The notes under the pieces: model-generated | Told to the model about the DNA's origin: nothing | Databases searched by the model: none | Seen by the model: the letters and a program-made list of their open reading frames with translations, nothing else | Assembly: GCA_022826665.1 (NCBI GenBank) | Contig: JAJDUK010000084.1 | Location: 1 to 54,817 of the forward strand | DNA: 54,817 nucleotides | DNA from: Alphaproteobacteria bacterium | Lineage (GTDB): Bacteria; Pseudomonadota; Alphaproteobacteria; UBA828 | Direction of reading: 5' to 3' | Translations under genes and position numbers: made by a program | In this document: positions 54,262 through 54,817 of the stretch, in pieces | How the letters are laid out: every line of letters begins with the position of its first letter | How positions within the stretch are numbered: position 1 is the stretch's first letter

Positions 54262-54597
54262 TCAAAGCGCGGCGAGAGCGTCCTCCCTGGAAGGGTGGAC
54301 AGGGATCAGCTGATCCATGCCGCTGAGCTTAATCACCTTCGCGATGGGTTTCGGCGGCGAGCACACCGCGAACCCCGCATCGCGCTTCTCGAGCTCGGAC
54401 GCGGTCATGAAGACGACGCGAAGCCCCGCGCTACCGAGATACTCGAGTTTTTCGAAGTCCATGACGACCGCCCGATCATCGTCCCCGGTCTCGGCTCTGA
54501 CATCCCTCAGGAAGCCCGCGGCGCTAGCCGCTTCCAGCCGCCCGCTCGCGGAGACGAACAGCACACCGTCACGACGCTCGAATGTCACTTCCACCAC
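54262..54597 (-). CDS. STAS-domain anti-sigma factor antagonist
   Basis: The 111-residue protein is a single STAS domain: VTFERRDGVLFVSASGRLEAASA, AVVMDFEKLEYLGSAGLRVVF with the usual phospho-acceptor Ser in LGSAGL (about residue 56), and KLSGMDQLIPVHPSREDAL. Such proteins bind anti-sigma factor kinases and are switched off by phosphorylation of the serine. No kinase or sigma factor lies in the window. It is convergent with the SDR gene. Confidence 0.9.
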   Translation of the reverse strand: MVEVTFERRDGVLFVSASGRLEAASAAGFLRDVRAETGDDDRAVVMDFEKLEYLGSAGLRVVFMTASELEKRDAGFAVCSPPKPIAKVIKLSGMDQLIPVHPSREDALAAL

Positions 54598-54747
54598 AGC
54601 TGCCCCCTGTCTGGTCAGCGTTGAGCGCTATCCGTCCTCATAGCGCGAGACGCGCGGTCCGTCCAATTGTGTGCACCGATCGGGTGTACGTCGGGATTGT
54701 GAGATTTGAACGAAGTGTGTGGTCTTCGGTCGTTTTCGGGTATTGTT

Positions 54748-54770
54748 CTGACAGTGTATTTTGCTGTCAG
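54748..54770. promoter_or_regulatory. Inverted repeat before the last gene
   Basis: CTGACAG (54748-54754) and CTGTCAG (54764-54770) form a perfect 7-base inverted repeat around an AT-rich 9-base centre, just before the ribosome site of the last gene. It could be an operator or a leader hairpin limiting translation, or the terminal repeat of an insertion element whose first gene follows. Confidence 0.4.
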
Positions 54771-54783
54771 CACGGAGGCCCCG

Positions 54784-54817
54784 ATGACACCGCTCCCCGA
54801 GTTGTCCGAACTCGGCC
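54784..54817 (+). CDS. Start of an unidentified gene (truncated by window end)
   Basis: An ATG at 54784 behind CACGGAGG opens MTPLPELSELG and runs off the window. Eleven codons do not allow naming. The strong ribosome site supports a real start. Confidence 0.45.
   Translation, partial: MTPLPELSELG

Overview
The window is high-GC DNA from an alphaproteobacterium. This is inferred from the extended PstC/PstA type, the order phoR, pstC, pstA, pstB, phoU, phoB, the gene families present and the G/C-ending codons. Rhodospirillales or a relative is a guess. The window has two halves of different character.

Positions 1 to about 20.7 kb are accessory DNA, rich in gene remains. They hold the 3' end of a sulfotransferase gene, fragments of at least five insertion sequence families (IS630, IS1595, IS21, IS110, IS66), and a two-component pair whose kinase is broken by an amber codon, a frameshift and a truncation next to IS21 debris. 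Their centre is an unusual divergent locus at 5.3-12.4 kb. One arm encodes a papain-like protease with a DUF4384-like tail, an OmpA-like protein and a caspase/peptidoglycan-binding/FGE-sulfatase protein, now interrupted by two ambers. The other arm encodes an intact caspase/peptidoglycan-binding/FGE-sulfatase protein and a second caspase-like protein. Beyond it lie broken phage- or plasmid-like genes, a LURP-one-like protein, a higBA pair with a frameshifted toxin, and two tandem tyrosine recombinases that probably mark the island end.

Positions 21-30.6 kb are core genes. phoB, phoU, pstB, pstA, pstC and phoR lie on the minus strand without pstS, and two sequences resembling Pho boxes lie upstream of pstC and phoR. 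mutS is divergent from phoR.

Positions 30.6-54.2 kb are mostly catabolic. A three-subunit molybdenum hydroxylase, a hydantoinase A/B pair and a luciferase-like flavin oxidoreductase run head to tail and suggest oxidation and ATP-dependent opening or carboxylation of a small, perhaps heterocyclic, compound. After a vapBC-like pair with a near-perfect palindromic operator come a Gfo/Idh/MocA oxidoreductase, a cupin, a higBA pair and an ectoine-hydrolase-like M24 peptidase. An AT-richer insertion at 44.9-46.4 kb carries a protein whose N-terminus matches the catalytic layout of proteasome beta/HslV subunits, followed with a 4-base overlap by a 59-residue acidic protein; this is the best candidate for an undescribed system. 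The last block is an acyl-CoA-synthetase-like ligase divergent from an iron alcohol dehydrogenase, a second hydantoinase A/B pair and a short-chain dehydrogenase. This set resembles ketone carboxylation pathways of the acetophenone type. A STAS protein and the first codons of another gene close the window.

No tRNA, rRNA, CRISPR array or reverse transcriptase gene was seen.
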